A stretch of DNA of 58,277 nucleotides from Chloroflexota bacterium. GTDB taxonomy: Bacteria; Chloroflexota; Anaerolineae; Anaerolineales; Villigracilaceae. A program made the position numbers and the translations under genes. Shown one piece after another: positions 1 to 8,593 of the stretch. Position 1 is the first letter of the stretch; each line of letters begins with the position of its first letter. The DNA lies in the NCBI GenBank assembly GCA_013152325.1, contig JAADGN010000024.1, forward strand, positions 1 to 58,277, given 5' to 3'. Under the pieces are notes generated by a model. That model was not told the origin of the DNA and did no database searches. It saw only the letters and a program-made list of their open reading frames with translations.

Positions 1-42
1 CAGGCCGCGATTGATTACCTGAAAAGCGAGATTAACCGGTAA
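1..42 (+). CDS. 3' end of a gene cut by the window edge
   Basis: The first 42 bases read as an open frame ending in TAA, coding for QAAIDYLKSEINR. The frame and the following 93-bp intergenic stretch suit the last 13 codons of a plus-strand gene. Too little is present to name the product. It lies upstream of the binding lipoprotein at 136 and is separated from it by an inverted repeat. Confidence 0.5.
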   Translation, partial: QAAIDYLKSEINR

Positions 43-64
43 AATTACGCGTGGTGACACCATG

Positions 65-107
65 GGATAGGATTCAAATTGCACAGATTACGATGAGAAT
101 CCTATCC
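65..107. promoter_or_regulatory. 11-bp perfect inverted repeat upstream of the binding lipoprotein
   Basis: GGATAGGATTC (65-75) is repeated exactly as its reverse complement GAATCCTATCC (97-107), with a 21-nt spacer. It lies 28 bp before the GTG start of the next gene. It could be an operator, or a leader hairpin. It lacks a U-tract, so it is not a typical intrinsic terminator. Confidence 0.45.
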
Positions 108-135
108 TGTCCGGTTTGTTTAAGGGAGGATAATT

Positions 136-2082
136 GTGAAACTATCTCATCGTTCTTTCCTCTGGATTGTCTTTGCTTCCCTGTCGTTTGTGACTGCCTG
201 CCAGTCTGGGGCCGGGCCGACGCCTGCGGATGCTTCGCGACCCCGGCCGACGCCTGCTCCCGTTTCGACGCCCACAGCCGCCCCCGCGCCGAGTGAACTG
301 ACGGTTTGCCTGGGGCAGGAACCCAACACGCTGTATCCCTATGGCGAGCCGAATGCCGCCGCGCGCAGCGTATTGGCCGCGGTCTATGATGGCCCGATAG
401 ACAGCCTGTCGTATGGGTACCAGCCGGTCATCCTCCAAAAAATGCCCAGTCTGGCGGATGGCGACGCGTTCATCGAGTCTGTCCCGGTGTCGGATGGGGA
501 CGAGGTCGTGGATGCGGACGGTCTCCCTGTCACGCTGGCGGCTGGCGTCCGGGTCTATCCAAGTGGCTGTCAGAGCGCCTCTTGTATTGTCGCCTATGAC
601 GGCCAGGGCGAACTCGAAATGGACCAGATGACGGTCACGTTCAGTCTCCTGCCCAACCTGCGCTGGGCGGATGGCGAGCCGTTGACCGCGGACGACTCGG
701 TCTATGCTTTTGACCTGGCCTCCAATGCCGATACGCCCGTCTCGAAATTCCTGATCGACCGCACGGCATCGTATGAGGTGGTCGACCGGCTGACGCTCAC
801 CTGGCGCGGCAAGCCGGGCTATCGTGACGCGACTTACATGACGAATTTCTGGGCTCCCATGCCGTATCATGCCTGGGGGGGCTTTTCTCCCTCCGACTTG
901 CTGGATGCGGACGTCTCGGCGCGCTTCCCCGTTGGCTGGGGCGCGTACGTCGTCGAGGAATGGCTGCCGGGCGAGTTCATCCGTCTTGCCAGAAACCCGT
1001 TGTATTTCCGGGCGGGGGAAGGGCTGCCGAAGATGGATGCGCTGGTCTTTCGCTTTGTCGCCGATCCGGACGCTGCGTTGGCGGCCTTGCTGAACGGCGA
1101 GTGCGACCTGCTCGATCCGAGTATCCGGCTGGACGGGCAGGCCGCCCTGTTGCTGCAATTGCAGAATGCGGGGCAGGTCAGGGTTTCGGTTGTGACCGCC
1201 ATGTCTATGGAATGGCTGGCGGTTGGCATCCGTCCGGCGTCCTATGACGATGGTCATGTTTCCGGCGGCGACCGCCCCGATATTTTGGCCGATAGTCGTA
1301 CTCGCCGGGCGATTGCCATGTGCCTGGATCGCCAGCAGGTTGTGGATACGGTGCTGCATGGTCTGTCCACCGTGCCGGATACGTATATTCCCGCGGGCCA
1401 CCCTTTGTACAACCCGTCCGTACCGTCCTATGCTTTCGACGTTACCACGGCGACGCTGCTCCTGGACGAGATCGGCTGGAAAGACCTCGATGGCGATCCC
1501 TCTACGCCCCGACAGGCCTACAACGTGACCGCTGTGCCCTCCGGCACGCCGCTGGTGCTGAATTACATGACGACGACCGCCATCCAGCGCAGGCAGGTGA
1601 GCGAGATCTTGAGCCGGTCGCTGCGGCAGTGCGGCATCGGCGTGGACGTGCAGTACCTCGCGCCGGAGGCGTTTTACGCGCCCGGCCCGGACGGACCGCT
1701 CTTTGGTCGCAACTTTGACCTGGCGCAGTTTGCGATAGGAAGCGAAGGGTTTCAACCGCCCTGCGGTTGGTACACGACGCAGGAGATTCCCAACCGTGAA
1801 AATCACTGGCTGGGGGCCAACGTAAGCGGCTACAGCAATGGGGAGTATGATGCAGCCTGTCAGCGTGCCCTGCGCGCCTTGCCGGATGAGCCGGAATATG
1901 CCAGCGCCTTTCAGGATACCCAGGCCATCTTTTCCGAAGACCTGCCCTCGATCCCTTTGTATGCGCATCTGCGCGTCGCTGCTGCCCGGCCAGACCTGTG
2001 CGGTTTCAGTCTCGACTCAACATCAGATAGCGCGCTTTGGAACGTCGAGGCCTTTGACTACGGGGAAGTATGCAGCCCATAA
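136..2082 (+). CDS. ABC transporter substrate-binding lipoprotein, family 5 (peptide/nickel type)
   Basis: Predicted extracytoplasmic solute-binding protein of the SBP_bac_5 family (OppA/DppA-like), 648 residues. A signal peptide ends in lipobox VTAC, with C22 as the lipidation site, followed by a Pro/Thr/Ala-rich linker to about residue 55. The family motif around LRWADGEPLTADDSVYAFD lies near residues 174-192. The GTG start is chosen because AGGGAGGA ends 5 nt upstream. No permease or ATPase gene lies nearby, so this is an orphan binding protein whose ligand cannot be told. A second protein of the same family is at 43007. Family assignment is firm; peptide as substrate is only the family default. 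Confidence 0.88.
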   Translation: MKLSHRSFLWIVFASLSFVTACQSGAGPTPADASRPRPTPAPVSTPTAAPAPSELTVCLGQEPNTLYPYGEPNAAARSVLAAVYDGPIDSLSYGYQPVILQKMPSLADGDAFIESVPVSDGDEVVDADGLPVTLAAGVRVYPSGCQSASCIVAYDGQGELEMDQMTVTFSLLPNLRWADGEPLTADDSVYAFDLASNADTPVSKFLIDRTASYEVVDRLTLTWRGKPGYRDATYMTNFWAPMPYHAWGGFSPSDLLDADVSARFPVGWGAYVVEEWLPGEFIRLARNPLYFRAGEGLPKMDALVFRFVADPDAALAALLNGECDLLDPSIRLDGQAALLLQLQNAGQVRVSVVTAMSMEWLAVGIRPASYDDGHVSGGDRPDILADSRTRRAIAMCLDRQQVVDTVLHGLSTVPDTYIPAGHPLYNPSVPSYAFDVTTATLLLDEIGWKDLDGDPSTPRQAYNVTAVPSGTPLVLNYMTTTAIQRRQVSEILSRSLRQCGIGVDVQYLAPEAFYAPGPDGPLFGRNFDLAQFAIGSEGFQPPCGWYTTQEIPNRENHWLGANVSGYSNGEYDAACQRALRALPDEPEYASAFQDTQAIFSEDLPSIPLYAHLRVAAARPDLCGFSLDSTSDSALWNVEAFDYGEVCSP

Positions 2083-2123
2083 AGGGATGGAATGATTCCA
2101 GGATGGGAAACCCCATAACGCGG

Positions 2124-2129
2124 TATAAT
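2124..2129 (+). promoter_or_regulatory. -10 box for the sortase gene
   Basis: TATAAT 14 nt before the sortase ATG, implying an mRNA leader of about 8 nt. No convincing -35 hexamer and no Shine-Dalgarno sequence are visible. Confidence 0.5.
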
Positions 2130-2143
2130 CCCCATCCGATACC

Positions 2144-3061
2144 ATGAGACGAAAACGCAAATCACCCGAAGACCTCTCGATTGCTGAACTGCGCCATTTG
2201 TTGATGGAGAAACGGCGCGGCGCCCGCAAGGAACGCCTGGAGCACTTCCGCCGCACCGGACGGGCGCTTAGGCTGGCCCCCAACCTGCCGCCTACCCCGC
2301 TGGAGGATTTGGACGTCCACTCGGTGGTCGAAACGCCGGAAGGTGAAGCGGCTCCCGCGTCGGCAGAACGTCCTCGCCGCCGCTGGATGGACCGGCTTTT
2401 GCTGGTGGTCGAGGTGCTGGCCGTGGTCGGGTTGCTGGCTGTGGTACTGAACGGGATGGGCATCCTGCGTGATCTGAATCGGGAGGTCGCAGCCGCTCTT
2501 GAGCAGCCGACGATCACGCCCACGCCGCTGGTCATGGCCGTGGTGCTGCCATCCGGTCACACGCCGCCGGACGCCAAGGGCAACACGCGACCCAACGAAG
2601 CCGAGATCCCGGAGCACCTTCGCCCGATGGTGCAGTCCCTGGCGGATTTGCCGCTGCCCACGCCGGGGCCGGAGCAGGCCATCCGTCTGCAAATCCCGGC
2701 GCTCGATATAGATGCGCCCATCGTCCAGGGCGACGGCTGGGAGCAGCTCAAAAAGGGCGTTGGCCAGCATATCGGGTCGTCGCCTCCCGGTCAGGTCGGG
2801 AACGTGGTCCTTTCGGCGCACAATGACGTTTATGGCGAGATATTCCGTTATTTGGACAAATTGAAGGCCGGGGATCAGATTTTCCTGTATACCCAGCAGC
2901 GGCAGTACGTTTACACCATTACCCGTACGCAGATCGTCGAACCGACCCAGGTCGAGGTGATGGCCGCGACCAGCGATCCGACGGTGACTTTGATCTCTTG
3001 TTATCCTTATTTGATAGACAAACAACGTATTGTTGTCTTTGCAAAATTACAAAATCCTTAG
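2144..3061 (+). CDS. sortase family transpeptidase (class D/E-like)
   Basis: Membrane-anchored cysteine transpeptidase that would join sorting-signal proteins to the cell surface, or cross-link them. It is 305 residues with a cytoplasmic N-terminus rich in basic residues, one membrane segment at about 83-107, a Pro/Thr linker and a C-terminal sortase domain. The expected catalytic set is present: H226 in VVLSAHND, C286 in TLISCYP and R295 in KQRIVV. The domain order (N-terminal TM, C-terminal catalytic domain) fits class D/E housekeeping sortases. No LPxTG-type substrate is encoded in this window. The next gene, a 62-residue membrane protein, begins 9 nt after the stop and is probably co-transcribed. 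Confidence 0.85.
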   Translation: MRRKRKSPEDLSIAELRHLLMEKRRGARKERLEHFRRTGRALRLAPNLPPTPLEDLDVHSVVETPEGEAAPASAERPRRRWMDRLLLVVEVLAVVGLLAVVLNGMGILRDLNREVAAALEQPTITPTPLVMAVVLPSGHTPPDAKGNTRPNEAEIPEHLRPMVQSLADLPLPTPGPEQAIRLQIPALDIDAPIVQGDGWEQLKKGVGQHIGSSPPGQVGNVVLSAHNDVYGEIFRYLDKLKAGDQIFLYTQQRQYVYTITRTQIVEPTQVEVMAATSDPTVTLISCYPYLIDKQRIVVFAKLQNP

Positions 3062-3070
3062 GAGCATACG

Positions 3071-3259
3071 ATGGCTAAAAGACGAAAACGACAGGTTAGC
3101 AAACGGCGGACAACGACCGGCGCGGTCTCTTCCCCGCGCCGTGCGACGACCGAATTCAATCCGGATTACACGCACGTCAAGAACGACCTGAAACGCATTG
3201 GCGTTTTGGCGGGTTCGTTCTTCGTGATCCTGGTTGCCCTGTCCTTTTTCCTGAAGTAA
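3071..3259 (+). CDS. small basic single-pass membrane protein, function unknown
   Basis: A 62-residue protein with AGGAG 6 nt before its ATG. The first ~30 residues are strongly basic (MAKRRKRQVSKRR and a second RR pair), then comes a hydrophilic stretch and one C-terminal membrane helix, about residues 44-61 (GVLAGSFFVILVALSFFL), ending in Lys. There are no Cys residues and no sorting signal. It sits 9 nt after the sortase gene and about 30 nt before the aminotransferase gene, so it is probably in one transcript. A role with the sortase or in ribosome/nucleoid contact is possible, but nothing in the sequence decides it. Confidence 0.7.
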   Translation: MAKRRKRQVSKRRTTTGAVSSPRRATTEFNPDYTHVKNDLKRIGVLAGSFFVILVALSFFLK

Positions 3260-3289
3260 CCTCGCAAGGTACTTTTATAGGAGAAGCTC

Positions 3290-4357
3290 ATGTCTCACAT
3301 GTTCGTTCCCGGCCCGGTGGACGTCGCCGACGAGGTCTTGCAAGCGCAGGCGCGGCAGATGGTGCCGCACCGCAGCCCGGAGTTCGAGGCCATCTTTCGC
3401 CGAGTCGCGGAGAAGGCCCAGCAGGTCTTTTTCACGCGGCAGCGCGTTTTGATCACGGCCTCCTCCGGCACAGGCCTGCAGGAAGCCGCCATGCGCAATC
3501 TGGTGCAGGAACGTGTGCTTTCGTGCGTCAACGGCGCTTTTGGCAGCCGCTGGTACGATGTGGCGCTGACCAACGGCAAACAGGCCGACAAGTTGGAATT
3601 CGACTGGGATCGGCCCGTCTCGCCCGACGCGGTGGCCGAAAAGGTGAAATTGGGGGATTACGAAGCGGTCGCCCTCGTCCATAACGAGACCTCGACCGGG
3701 TTGATGAATCCCGTTAAAGAGGTGGCCGCTGCGGTTCATGCCGTGGACCCGGACGTGCTCATCCTTGTGGACGCGGTCTCATCCTTTAGCGGCGCGAAGA
3801 TCGCCGTGGACGATTGGGGGCTGGACATGGTGTTGACCTCCTCGCAAAAATGCCTGGCGCTGCCGCCCGGACTGGCGCTGGCTGCCGTCTCCGACCGCGC
3901 GCTGAAGAAGGCTGAAACTGTCGAGAATCGCGGCTGGTACTTTGATCTGCTGCGGCTGGAGAAACACCGCTTGAAAGACTCCACGCCCGCTACCCCGGCT
4001 GTTTCACTGATCTATGCCCTTGACAAGCAGTTTGAGCGCATTTTTGCAGAGGGGATCGAAGCGCGCTTTGCCCGTCACAGCGCGATGGCAAAGCGGGTTC
4101 ACGAGTGGGCCGAATCACAGGGCATGTCCATTTACGCGCCGCAGGGCTATCGCTCGCAGACCGTTACCACGATCAAGAACGACCTTGGCTGGGGTATTGG
4201 CGATTTGAACGCCTTTCTGATGGAACGCGGCATGCGCCTTGCCAACGGCTACGGTCCGCTCAAGAACAAGACCTTCCGCATCGCCCACATGGGTGAGACG
4301 CAAATGGCGGATATTGAAACCCTGCTGGGAGCGATGGAAGAATTCAAGAAAGGGTAG
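3290..4357 (+). CDS. class V aminotransferase (alanine-glyoxylate / phosphoserine aminotransferase-like)
   Basis: PLP-dependent fold-type I enzyme, 355 residues, a usual length for the family. SSQKCLALPPGL carries the likely Schiff-base lysine, K187. VHNETSTGLMNP (about residue 128) and VDAVSSFSGAKI (about 160) are the substrate and PLP-phosphate regions typical of alanine-glyoxylate and serine-pyruvate aminotransferases. A good RBS (AGGAG) precedes the ATG. The true substrate pair cannot be assigned; in bacteria with this subfamily, serine, alanine or phosphoserine are all possible. Downstream genes follow at 26 nt and then with an overlap, suggesting one transcription unit. Confidence 0.82.
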   Translation: MSHMFVPGPVDVADEVLQAQARQMVPHRSPEFEAIFRRVAEKAQQVFFTRQRVLITASSGTGLQEAAMRNLVQERVLSCVNGAFGSRWYDVALTNGKQADKLEFDWDRPVSPDAVAEKVKLGDYEAVALVHNETSTGLMNPVKEVAAAVHAVDPDVLILVDAVSSFSGAKIAVDDWGLDMVLTSSQKCLALPPGLALAAVSDRALKKAETVENRGWYFDLLRLEKHRLKDSTPATPAVSLIYALDKQFERIFAEGIEARFARHSAMAKRVHEWAESQGMSIYAPQGYRSQTVTTIKNDLGWGIGDLNAFLMERGMRLANGYGPLKNKTFRIAHMGETQMADIETLLGAMEEFKKG

Positions 4358-4383
4358 CAGGCTTGCCCTGTTTGATATTGCCT

Positions 4384-5118
4384 ATGACCAAAAACACCTT
4401 TGACGTTCTCGTCCTGATTGGCCGCCCTGCATCCGGCAAAAGCGAGATCATCGACTTTTTGACGCGCACCCAGCCCGATGTCCGGCGCGACCGCTATCAC
4501 CTCGCCGCGTTGGATGTCCTGGATGACTTCCCCATGCTCTGGGCCTGGTTCGAGGAAGATCGTATCTTGAGCAGGAAATTGAGGCAGCCGCGTATACACA
4601 CTGACGAAGACGGAAATTTCAAATATCCGTACTTTTGGCATTTGCTGATCGAGCGGATCAGCCTGGAATACCAGAAACGTCTGCGCGATGTGGATTACCA
4701 CGAAAACAAGACAACGCTGATCGAGTTTTCGCGCGGCAGCGAGCACGGCGGTTATGCGGAAGCCTTCACTCACCTTTCGGATGAGATTTTGACGCGCGCG
4801 GCGATCGTTTATGTGAATGTGCCCTTTGAAGAATCGCTGCGCAAGAACCGCCGCCGTTTTAACCCCGACCGGCCGGACAGCATTCTCGAGCATGGTTTGC
4901 CGGACGAAAAACTGGAGCGTCTCTACCGCGACGATGATTGGACCGATTTTTCCAAGCCCAACCCGGATTTTGTCACGGTGCGCGGCATGGACGTGCCTTA
5001 TGTCGTCTTCGAGAACGAGGACGATGTGACCACTGGCAAGCCCGAACAATTGGCTGCCCGCCTGGAAGATGTGCTGGGCAGGCTTTGGGAATTGCGCCAG
5101 CGATTATCCGCTTCATGA
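4384..5118 (+). CDS. P-loop NTPase/kinase-like protein of unknown function
   Basis: 244 residues starting at the ATG at 4384; a TTG 21 nt upstream is a weaker alternative. Residues 13-20 (GRPASGKS) are a Walker A motif in the sequence context of nucleotide- or small-molecule kinases (VLVLIGRPASGKSEIIDFL). The rest contains many charged residues and EFSRGSEHGG near 120, but no lid motif I recognise. The stop codon overlaps the start of the methyltransferase gene as ATGA, so the two are likely translationally coupled. I do not recognise a named family, and ATP/GTP binding is the only safe functional statement. Confidence 0.7.
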   Translation: MTKNTFDVLVLIGRPASGKSEIIDFLTRTQPDVRRDRYHLAALDVLDDFPMLWAWFEEDRILSRKLRQPRIHTDEDGNFKYPYFWHLLIERISLEYQKRLRDVDYHENKTTLIEFSRGSEHGGYAEAFTHLSDEILTRAAIVYVNVPFEESLRKNRRRFNPDRPDSILEHGLPDEKLERLYRDDDWTDFSKPNPDFVTVRGMDVPYVVFENEDDVTTGKPEQLAARLEDVLGRLWELRQRLSAS

Positions 5119-6359
5119 CCCCCGAGCCATACACGGTTACGCTCGAAAAATTCGCCTACGGCGGCGAGGCTATGGGACGATTGGAAGATGGCCGCGCCGT
5201 CTTTGTTCCCTATGCTTTGCCGGGCGAGCGTGTCCGCATCCGCCTGGCGGTCGAAAAACGCGGCTATGCCCGCGCCGAATTGCTGGAAGTGCTCGATGCC
5301 TCGCCGGAGCGCATTCAGCCGAAATGTCCCCATTTCAGGACCTGCGGCGGCTGCCACTACCAGCACATGCCTTACGATGCGCAGTTGCGCGCCAAAGAAG
5401 GGATCTTGCGCGACCAACTGACCCGCATTGGCAAGATCGAGAATCCGCCGGTCAAACCTGTTGTTCCCTCGCCGCAAGCGTGGAATTATCGCAATCACAT
5501 CCAGTTCCACCTGACTGAAGACGGAAAATTGGGTTTCGCACGCGCCGGGGTCGGGCTAAGTCCGTCCCCGGGAATCGTTCCCGTCACGGAATGTCATCTG
5601 CCCGAAGCCGCCCTCGACGCCCTCTGGCCGCAGTTGGAATTCGATCCTGGCACGAATCTGACGCGGGTCTCGCTCCGCCTCGGCGCGGACGATGACCTGA
5701 TGCTGGTGCTTGCATCAGACGACCCCCAAACGCCTGAAATGACCCTCGAAGCGGGCATTTCGGTCGTCCACCTGACTGGCGGCGACGCGGTGGTGATGGC
5801 CGGCGACGATCATCTCGTCATGCAAGTGGGCGGCCGTTCTTTCCGCGTCTCGGCCGGCTCGTTCTTCCAGGTCAATACTGCCATGGCAGGGAAAATGGTG
5901 ACGCACCTGCTTGAGAGTTTACCCCTCACGCCCCGGTCTGTCCTGCTGGATGTGTACTGCGGCGTGGGGCTGTTCAGCGCTTTCCTCGCGCCGCGCATCG
6001 GACGGGTGGTTGGCGTCGAATCTTCCCCCTCGGCGAGCGACGACTTTGTCGTCAACCTGGATGAATTCGACAACGTGGAACTCTACCAGGCCGCGGCGGG
6101 AGACGTGCTCCCCGCGCTGGACATGAAGCCCGACGTGATCCTCGTCGATCCGCCGCGCGCTGGCCTCGACCGCCGCGTTCTGGACGCGATCCTGGCGCTG
6201 AAGCCGGGTACGCTGGCCTACGTCTCGTGCGATCCGTCCACGTTGGCGCGCGACGCGGCGCGTTTGATCAAGGGTGGCTATCAACTGAAACAAGTGACGC
6301 CGTTCGACCTTTTCCCCCAGACGTACCATATTGAAAGTGTGAGCCTGTTCGCGATTTGA
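5115..6359 (+). CDS. rlmD: 23S rRNA (uracil-C5)-methyltransferase, RlmD/RumA-like
   Basis: SAM-dependent methyltransferase making 5-methyluridine in RNA; 414 residues from the ATG at 5115. An N-terminal TRAM domain (residues 3-62) precedes C71, C77 and C80 (CPHFRTCGGC). With the Cys in VTECHL these match the [4Fe-4S] ligands of E. coli RumA. The catalytic nucleophile is C372 in YVSCDPSTLARD, with LDVYCGVGLF as the SAM site and DPPRAGLD as motif IV. The family includes RlmD, RlmC and TrmA; the Fe-S cysteines argue for RlmD/RlmC type. Which uridine is modified cannot be read from sequence. An in-frame opening continues 177 nt upstream, but it runs inside the previous gene. Confidence 0.88.
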   Translation: MTPEPYTVTLEKFAYGGEAMGRLEDGRAVFVPYALPGERVRIRLAVEKRGYARAELLEVLDASPERIQPKCPHFRTCGGCHYQHMPYDAQLRAKEGILRDQLTRIGKIENPPVKPVVPSPQAWNYRNHIQFHLTEDGKLGFARAGVGLSPSPGIVPVTECHLPEAALDALWPQLEFDPGTNLTRVSLRLGADDDLMLVLASDDPQTPEMTLEAGISVVHLTGGDAVVMAGDDHLVMQVGGRSFRVSAGSFFQVNTAMAGKMVTHLLESLPLTPRSVLLDVYCGVGLFSAFLAPRIGRVVGVESSPSASDDFVVNLDEFDNVELYQAAAGDVLPALDMKPDVILVDPPRAGLDRRVLDAILALKPGTLAYVSCDPSTLARDAARLIKGGYQLKQVTPFDLFPQTYHIESVSLFAI

Positions 6360-6420
6360 CAGCGGTCAGGGCGCAGGAGGCGAGAGCCTTCATGACCGCA
6401 GAGTCTTCGCTGGATGGCGG

Positions 6421-6512
6421 GATTGGAGCGCGAATGCCGCGAAATCCACGAATTTTTCGAATGGTTTTGGGCCCTTCGCGGTATTCGTCCCATTCGCACA
6501 ATTCGCGTTGAA
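6421..6512. repeat. degenerate CGAAT/ATTCG-rich palindromic intergenic repeat
   Basis: The intergenic stretch alternates CGCGAAT, CACGAAT and CGAAT with ATTCG, TTCGCGG and ATTCGCG. Its left arm GAATGCCGCGAA (6432-6443) pairs with TTCGCGGTATTC near 6475 at 11 of 12 positions. It has no reading frame and looks like a decayed interspersed repeat. I have seen only this one copy in the window. Confidence 0.4.
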
Positions 6513-6551
6513 AATCAGCATTTCAACTCGACCACCACCTGAAATCTAAAC

Positions 6552-6580
6552 GTGCCGCGCACATCCAGGGTGCGCGGCAC
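6552..6580. repeat. 29-bp palindrome, copy 1 (GTGCCGCGCAC arms)
   Basis: Arms GTGCCGCGCAC (6552-6562) and GTGCGCGGCAC (6570-6580) are perfect complements around a 7-nt loop. The same 29-bp architecture (11-7-11, starting GTGCC and ending GGCAC) recurs at 32966 and 49478. Here it lies between the convergent RlmD-like and ion-channel genes and lacks a T-tract. Confidence 0.7.
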
Positions 6581-6608
6581 ATATATGCGTAGGGAGGCGA
6601 TATGTCCG

Positions 6609-8504
6609 CTAATTCTCCGCCAGGACGATGAGCTTGTCGCCTTCGCTGAAGGTGACCGGGTTGGATTTGTCAGGGTTGGCATGCACGCCGTACGATTTAT
6701 CCGCATTATCCGCCTCGACGTCCAGGCGGTAGCCTATGGCCGTCTCGCCGCGGCGTCGGGCAGCTTCGACCAGTGTGTAGAAATTGACCGGCTGGCCCAA
6801 TTCTACATAGTCGCTGATTGGCTTGAGATAGATTTCTGAGCCTTCAGGATCGAAGATGTCTTCAAAGACGGCGTGCAAATCGGCGTTTTCTGATAGTTGT
6901 GCCATCATCAGGCTGACCAGGTGGTCGCTGACGATAAAGTCATCCACATGGGCGACCTCGGCCAGTTGACGGTTGCGCAGGTCGAGCATCTCGCTGACGA
7001 TTGAAAATGGTGTTTGGTCGTGCTCGGCAATATCGCGCAGATGTAGCAGTGTGACCAGTGTTTTGGCGTCCGCTTCCTGAATCGGCATCCCGTCGTAACT
7101 CAGGACGATGATGTGGTTGTAGTCGGCGGCATGGAGTTCGTCCAGTCGGTGGCGGTCGGTGGTATCGCCGTGTCGGAAGGTTACCTCCTGATTGACCAAG
7201 TCGCCAGCGCACTGCTTGATTTCCTGCTCGGCGTCTGCATCAGCGATCACCAGAACTTGGGAGCCTTTTGCCACGTAGTTATCTAACTCACGGATGATCG
7301 TTGATGAACAGCGGTTCCAGCCCAGGATGAGTGTCTTTTCAGGAGTTGGCTGGCGGAGCCTGCCGTTTGTCCGGATCAGGCCTTCGTCAATGGGGATTTT
7401 GTCCAAGCCGGAGATGGTCAGGGTGTCGTCGTCTTCGGTGATGGCAAAGACCTTGTCTCCGGTTTCGATGGGAGTGTCCAGTGGCGGGTTTATCATGATG
7501 CTCCCGTCTGCCTTACGCAATCCCATCACGGATGATGTTTCGTAGGCTGTCAGGGCCTCGCCGTAAGTTTTTCCAACCAGAGTTGGTTCTTCCTGTAAAT
7601 AAATTTCATCCCCTTCAAAGTTGAGCAATTCCGTGTAGACAACCGATAAGCCAGACTGACGCGAGGTCTGTGCCATGACGCGGGCGATCAGGTCGCTGGT
7701 CAGTATGGGCTGGACGATGTCTTTTTCACCGATCATGTGGATGACATCCAGATTCTTCGCATCGCGGATTTGCGTGACAATATGATACGGTTCGGGGTGA
7801 CGGTGGGGATTGTTCGTAATCGCCAGTATGGCTTTGATGGCGTAGGAATCCGGGTCATCGTTTTCGGGTGGCAGGACGATGATAGCGCGTGCTGTGTGCG
7901 GGCTGACGATTTCCAGATCGGTCAGGTCGATCGGGCTGCCGTTGCGACAGATGACGCGTGTGCTGCCCCGGCTTTCCACACGCTCGCGAATCTCGTCTTC
8001 CATCTCGGCCTTGTCTTTTTCTGCCAGCACGACGATGCGGGCGCGTTTTTGGTTTTCGTTGGCGATCATTAATTCAGACAAGATAGTAAAGATCTGTGGT
8101 GACCAGCCGAGGATGACTGTGTGATTATTTTCCAGAACGAGGGAGCGCCCCTTGCGCAAACGTTCCAATTGTTGGTCGAGTTCACTACTTAGCACGCCAA
8201 TCAACGCGCTGACGATGAAGATGCCGCCTAGCGTCACAAATAACATTGCCCCCAAGAAGAGCGGCTTTCCCGCGTCGCTGCCCATTGTGCCCGGGTCGAG
8301 TGTCCGCATCAGGCTGTCCCAGAGCAGTTTGGGGAAAGTTTGTCCATCTGGAGCTGTATTTGTTAGAGTGACGAATCCTGCTGTGAGCACAATGATGATG
8401 GCTGATGCAACCAGTAGTCCCCCGATCAGGGCCGGTGTGCCTCGTGACATTGACCTGTCACGAAGATATTGCATGCGCTGGCGAAAAGTCGGTTTCCTCG
8501 GCAT
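6609..8504 (-). CDS. CASTOR/POLLUX-type ion channel protein with RCK/TrkA-N-like domains
   Basis: Predicted two-TM cation channel subunit, 631 residues, related to the plant CASTOR/POLLUX (DMI1/SYM8) family and its bacterial homologues. TM1 is about residues 26-48, the re-entrant pore loop about 60-76 (WDSLMRTLDPGTMGSD) and TM2 about 82-106. A long cytoplasmic part holds Rossmann-like regulatory domains (HTVILGWSPQ near 128; KTLILGWNRC further on). The pore loop lacks the K+-channel GYG signature, as in this family. GGGAGGG precedes the ATG. It is transcribed from a strong promoter divergent from the UPF0173 hydrolase. Ion selectivity cannot be told. Confidence 0.82.
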   Translation of the reverse strand: MPRKPTFRQRMQYLRDRSMSRGTPALIGGLLVASAIIIVLTAGFVTLTNTAPDGQTFPKLLWDSLMRTLDPGTMGSDAGKPLFLGAMLFVTLGGIFIVSALIGVLSSELDQQLERLRKGRSLVLENNHTVILGWSPQIFTILSELMIANENQKRARIVVLAEKDKAEMEDEIRERVESRGSTRVICRNGSPIDLTDLEIVSPHTARAIIVLPPENDDPDSYAIKAILAITNNPHRHPEPYHIVTQIRDAKNLDVIHMIGEKDIVQPILTSDLIARVMAQTSRQSGLSVVYTELLNFEGDEIYLQEEPTLVGKTYGEALTAYETSSVMGLRKADGSIMINPPLDTPIETGDKVFAITEDDDTLTISGLDKIPIDEGLIRTNGRLRQPTPEKTLILGWNRCSSTIIRELDNYVAKGSQVLVIADADAEQEIKQCAGDLVNQEVTFRHGDTTDRHRLDELHAADYNHIIVLSYDGMPIQEADAKTLVTLLHLRDIAEHDQTPFSIVSEMLDLRNRQLAEVAHVDDFIVSDHLVSLMMAQLSENADLHAVFEDIFDPEGSEIYLKPISDYVELGQPVNFYTLVEAARRRGETAIGYRLDVEADNADKSYGVHANPDKSNPVTFSEGDKLIVLAEN

Positions 8505-8533
8505 ATTGGCCCTCCCGGATGTCCGTTTACAAA

Positions 8534-8562
8534 ATTATAGAGTCTTTTTGTCTAATTGCCAA
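8534..8562 (-). promoter_or_regulatory. sigma-70-type promoter of the ion channel gene
   Basis: On the minus strand TTGGCA (8562-8557), a 17-bp spacer and TATAAT (8539-8534) form a near-consensus promoter. CCAACT (8559-8564) and AGTTGG (8576-8581) form an inverted repeat overlapping the -35 box, a possible operator. Confidence 0.75.
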
Positions 8563-8593
8563 CTGGTTTTATGAAAGTTGGATATTTATCAAA

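Noticed and set aside
142-1968. 608-codon open frame antisense to the first binding lipoprotein
   Set aside because: Same reason: frame opened by high GC at third positions; the plus-strand product has clear homology.
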